Positions 5,919 through 7,858 of a DNA stretch of 7,858 bases are shown here, piece after piece (position 1 is the stretch's first letter; the number at the start of each line of letters is the position of its first letter). Origin of the DNA: Gammaproteobacteria bacterium (GTDB lineage: Bacteria > Pseudomonadota > Gammaproteobacteria > UBA9214); assembly GCA_029859555.1 (NCBI GenBank), contig JAOUCV010000088.1:1-7858 (forward strand), given 5' to 3'. The notes beneath the pieces were generated by a model. The model saw nothing but the letters and a program-made list of their open reading frames with translations. It was not told the origin of the DNA and did not search any database. A program made the translations under genes and the position numbers.

Positions 5919-6602
5919 TTACGGCCAGTCGAACGTCTGTTCAATAGCTGGCGGCTTGCCCTTGCCCTCGGGCTGAATACTCAGGATCACCTTCTGCGGT
6001 TCAAATCCATCCGGCAGGGTGATCTTTCCCGCCAGGTCCTGAAAATAACGAAACCGAAATTTCAGTTGCTTGACAGACGGGTTGGTAACACCGGCAAGCG
6101 CCAGCTCACCCTGCTCACCGACCATTAGCCCGCTAATACTCCAGTCAACAACGCCGGTTACATATCGGTCATTGCGTTTTAACTGTGTCAACACCAGGTC
6201 GTAATGGTACTCACCTGCGACAGCGCCCTCTTCCAGGGTAAAGCGGTGAATACGCAGACCCGACTGAACATCACCGGGAGCGACAATGCCACGATAGAAT
6301 TCGATTTCTTCCCGCGCCGCTTGCAGCTCTTCCTCCAGTTGCCCGAGGTCATCCTTTACATCCAGTGCCGCCTGTCGGTCAATCTGGCTGGAGCGGTCCA
6401 GAATCGCCACCTGCTCGCGCAATCCCGTAGTCTCTCCCAGTAACCGTTCATGCCGTTTCTCAAGTATCGCATGTTCGGTACGCAGCGCACCCAGTTCCTC
6501 CACACCGCGCAACTTGCCAAGGTCATAGAGCCACCAGGCTGCAAACAGGGCAATAAGCAGACCGGCGATCAACGCCACAGGCATCAAAAATCTAGCCAAC
6601 AT
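5919..6602 (-). CDS. membrane-anchored coiled-coil protein, DUF6776-like
   Basis: I do not know a demonstrated function. From memory it resembles the DUF6776 family found beside bactofilin and argC in gammaproteobacteria. Counting from the ATG at 6602 (227 residues), there is one N-terminal transmembrane helix at about 5-26 (FLMPVALIAGLLIALFAAWW). A Glu/Arg/Leu-rich coiled coil lies at about 34-100 (HAILEKRHERLLGETTGLREQ, then DLGQLEEELQAAREEIEFYRG). A beta-rich C-terminal domain at about 105-227 is probably periplasmic. The overall plan recalls MreC- or PilO-like anchored proteins, but no diagnostic motif is visible. A GTG at 6608 is an alternative start adding two residues; neither start has a clear Shine-Dalgarno. 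It lies 96 nt after argC and 42 nt before the bactofilin gene, which suggests a shared transcript and possibly a physical partnership. Confidence 0.8.
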   Translation of the reverse strand: MLARFLMPVALIAGLLIALFAAWWLYDLGKLRGVEELGALRTEHAILEKRHERLLGETTGLREQVAILDRSSQIDRQAALDVKDDLGQLEEELQAAREEIEFYRGIVAPGDVQSGLRIHRFTLEEGAVAGEYHYDLVLTQLKRNDRYVTGVVDWSISGLMVGEQGELALAGVTNPSVKQLKFRFRYFQDLAGKITLPDGFEPQKVILSIQPEGKGKPPAIEQTFDWP

Positions 6603-6698
6603 GGGCACGCCCGCAACAGCAAACTACATAAGCAGTATGGCAGTCCATCACGCAATTAGCCGGAAACAGGTCACAAATAAAAACATTTGCACAGCACA

Positions 6699-7730
6699 TT
6701 ATGGCAGCAGGGCAATGTCAGCAAGACCCGCCTGTTCCTGAAAGCCAAACATGATATTCATGTTCTGTAATGCCTGACCAGCGGCGCCCTTGACCAGGTT
6801 ATCAATCACCGCAAGCACCACCACGGTATTCCCCTGCTGCGGCCTGTGTACTGCAATGCGACAGTGGTTGGCGCCACGCACACTGCGGGTCTCCGGATGT
6901 GCACCGGCAGGCAACACGTCCACAAACGGCTCATCACGGTAACGGCTTTCAAACAGCACCTGCAGATCTTCAGCGGTGTCCTGCAACTGCGCATACAGGG
7001 TCGCATGTATGCCGCGAATCATCGGCGTTAAATGCGCTACAAACGTCAGGCCAACCGGGGCACCGGAGGCCGCTGCCAGCCCCTGGCGAATCTCCGGCAG
7101 ATGCCGGTGACCGGCAACTCCGTAAGCCTTGAAATTTTCACTGGCCTCGCACAACAGTGAGCCGGTCGCAGCTTTCCTGCCTGCACCACTCACGCCAGAC
7201 TTGGCATCTGCGATTAATTGATCGGCATTGACCAGACCTGCTTCCAGTAAAGGCAGGAAGCCGAGCTGCACGGCAGTTGGATAACACCCCGGGTTAGCTA
7301 CCAGCCGTGCCTGCGCAATAGCAGCCCGGTTGACTTCCGGCAAGCCGTAAACCGCCTGCTCAAGCAACTGCGGGCAGGCATGTGGCATGCCATACCACTG
7401 CTGCCAGAGATCTGCCTGCCTGAGCCTGAAATCGGCGGCCAGATCAATAACCCGCACACCGGCCTCCAGCAACTGCGGCGTCATCCCCATGGCGGTACCA
7501 TTAGGTGTCGCAAAAAACACCAGCTCACAGGTACACAGTTGCTCAATATCCGGTTCTGAAAAGGCCAGTTCAAGACTGCCACGCAGATTTGGAAACAAGT
7601 CTGCTACCGGCTTGCCGGCCTCGGTACGGGACGTGATGACAACCAGCTCTGTTTCCGGGTGACCGGTCAATAACCGCAACAATTCAACACCGGTATAGCC
7701 GGTTCCGCCTACCACACCTACCTTAATCAT
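6699..7730 (-). CDS. argC: N-acetyl-gamma-glutamyl-phosphate reductase
   Basis: Third step of arginine biosynthesis: NADPH-dependent reduction of N-acetylglutamyl-5-phosphate to the semialdehyde, in the cytoplasm. The 343-residue length is typical of the long (type 1) form. The N-terminal Rossmann fold has the dinucleotide loop GGTGYTG (8-14). The catalytic Cys149 sits in [12 protein letters not shown] (145-156). The GHRHLPEI motif (207-214) contributes the active-site histidine, and [10 protein letters not shown] (178-187) is a conserved substrate-domain loop. The ATG at 7730-7728 is preceded by AGGTGGG at about 7 nt. The argC-DUF6776-bactofilin-erpA order is as in Pseudomonas. There is no sign of other arg genes in the window. 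The stop is TAA at 6699-6701. Confidence 0.97.
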   Translation of the reverse strand: MIKVGVVGGTGYTGVELLRLLTGHPETELVVITSRTEAGKPVADLFPNLRGSLELAFSEPDIEQLCTCELVFFATPNGTAMGMTPQLLEAGVRVIDLAADFRLRQADLWQQWYGMPHACPQLLEQAVYGLPEVNRAAIAQARLVANPGCYPTAVQLGFLPLLEAGLVNADQLIADAKSGVSGAGRKAATGSLLCEASENFKAYGVAGHRHLPEIRQGLAAASGAPVGLTFVAHLTPMIRGIHATLYAQLQDTAEDLQVLFESRYRDEPFVDVLPAGAHPETRSVRGANHCRIAVHRPQQGNTVVVLAVIDNLVKGAAGQALQNMNIMFGFQEQAGLADIALLP

Positions 7731-7858
7731 GGGTTACCCACCTGTTCGCTGGCTATATTCATAATCCGCAAATAGTACACCATCCCGCTCTTTTTCATTC
7801 TACAATAACCCGTGAAAAACAGGCACTGACCGGCCCGTTGCTGTGAATCCATAAATAT
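7731..7858 (-). other. argC upstream region with a short open frame overlapping the argC start
   Basis: On the minus strand, a frame open from the window edge runs through ATG at 7852 and ATG at 7798 to a TGA at 7729-7727 that overlaps the argC start codon (ATGA). From 7852 it would encode 41 residues and from 7798 it would encode 23 (MKKSGMVYY...). Neither ATG has a good ribosome-binding site, and the composition (several Cys and Met, no domain) is not convincing. A TAGAAT -10-like hexamer precedes the 7798 ATG (minus strand, 7802-7797), which would start transcription inside the frame. It may therefore be plain leader DNA, a leader peptide, or the end of an upstream gene. An open frame this short is expected by chance fairly often. 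Confidence 0.25.

Noticed and set aside
6603..6698. CAAAT/ATTTG inverted repeat after argC as a terminator or promoter for the DUF6776-like gene
   Set aside because: The stem is only five A/T-rich pairs and the surrounding -35/-10 candidates match poorly; nothing here is better than chance.
1..7858. Mobile element, defence island, CRISPR array, tRNA or rRNA, riboswitch
   Set aside because: No transposase, integrase, direct-repeat array, cloverleaf or conserved RNA core was seen; all genes are intact core genes except the edge-cut adaptor.

Overview
The window looks like an ordinary chromosomal segment of a non-enteric gammaproteobacterium. The evidence is the gene set and order: tyrS divergent from a LysM/M23 peptidase gene and anmK, converging on erpA, a bactofilin gene, a DUF6776-like gene and argC. 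As I recall it, this matches the tyrZ-PA0667-anmK-erpA-PA0664-PA0663-argC block of Pseudomonas aeruginosa. The organism itself cannot be named from sequence reading alone. Base composition is moderately GC-rich and even across the genes, and I see no transposase, integrase, phage gene, CRISPR array, tRNA or rRNA.

Layout. 1-896 (minus): N-terminal 298 codons of an RND-efflux periplasmic adaptor lipoprotein, cut by the window edge. 947-2143 (minus): class I tyrosyl-tRNA synthetase. 2144-2340: divergent control region with a probable extended -10 promoter for tyrS, a perfect 12-bp palindrome, and a 6-5-6 inverted repeat lying on a possible promoter of the rightward operon. 2341-3744 and 3787-4911 (plus): membrane-anchored LysM/M23 murein endopeptidase, then anhydro-MurNAc kinase AnmK. 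4972-4993: probable bidirectional terminator between convergent anmK and erpA. 5018-5371 (minus): ErpA, an Fe-S A-type carrier, with its own promoter overlapped by a strong IscR type 1-like site. 5448-5876 (minus): bactofilin. 5919-6602 (minus): membrane-anchored coiled-coil protein resembling DUF6776. 6699-7730 (minus): ArgC. 7731-7858: argC upstream region, with an open reading frame that overlaps the argC start by ATGA.

Functionally the window mixes housekeeping (TyrRS, Fe-S assembly, arginine synthesis) with envelope biology. The M23 enzyme cuts peptidoglycan, AnmK recycles an anhydro-muropeptide sugar, and bactofilin is a cell-shape scaffold; the coiled-coil membrane protein could be its partner. 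I found no clearly new defence or mobile system. The most informative non-coding signal is the IscR-like operator at erpA. The most attractive functional hypothesis is a bactofilin/coiled-coil/M23/AnmK wall-remodelling neighbourhood.
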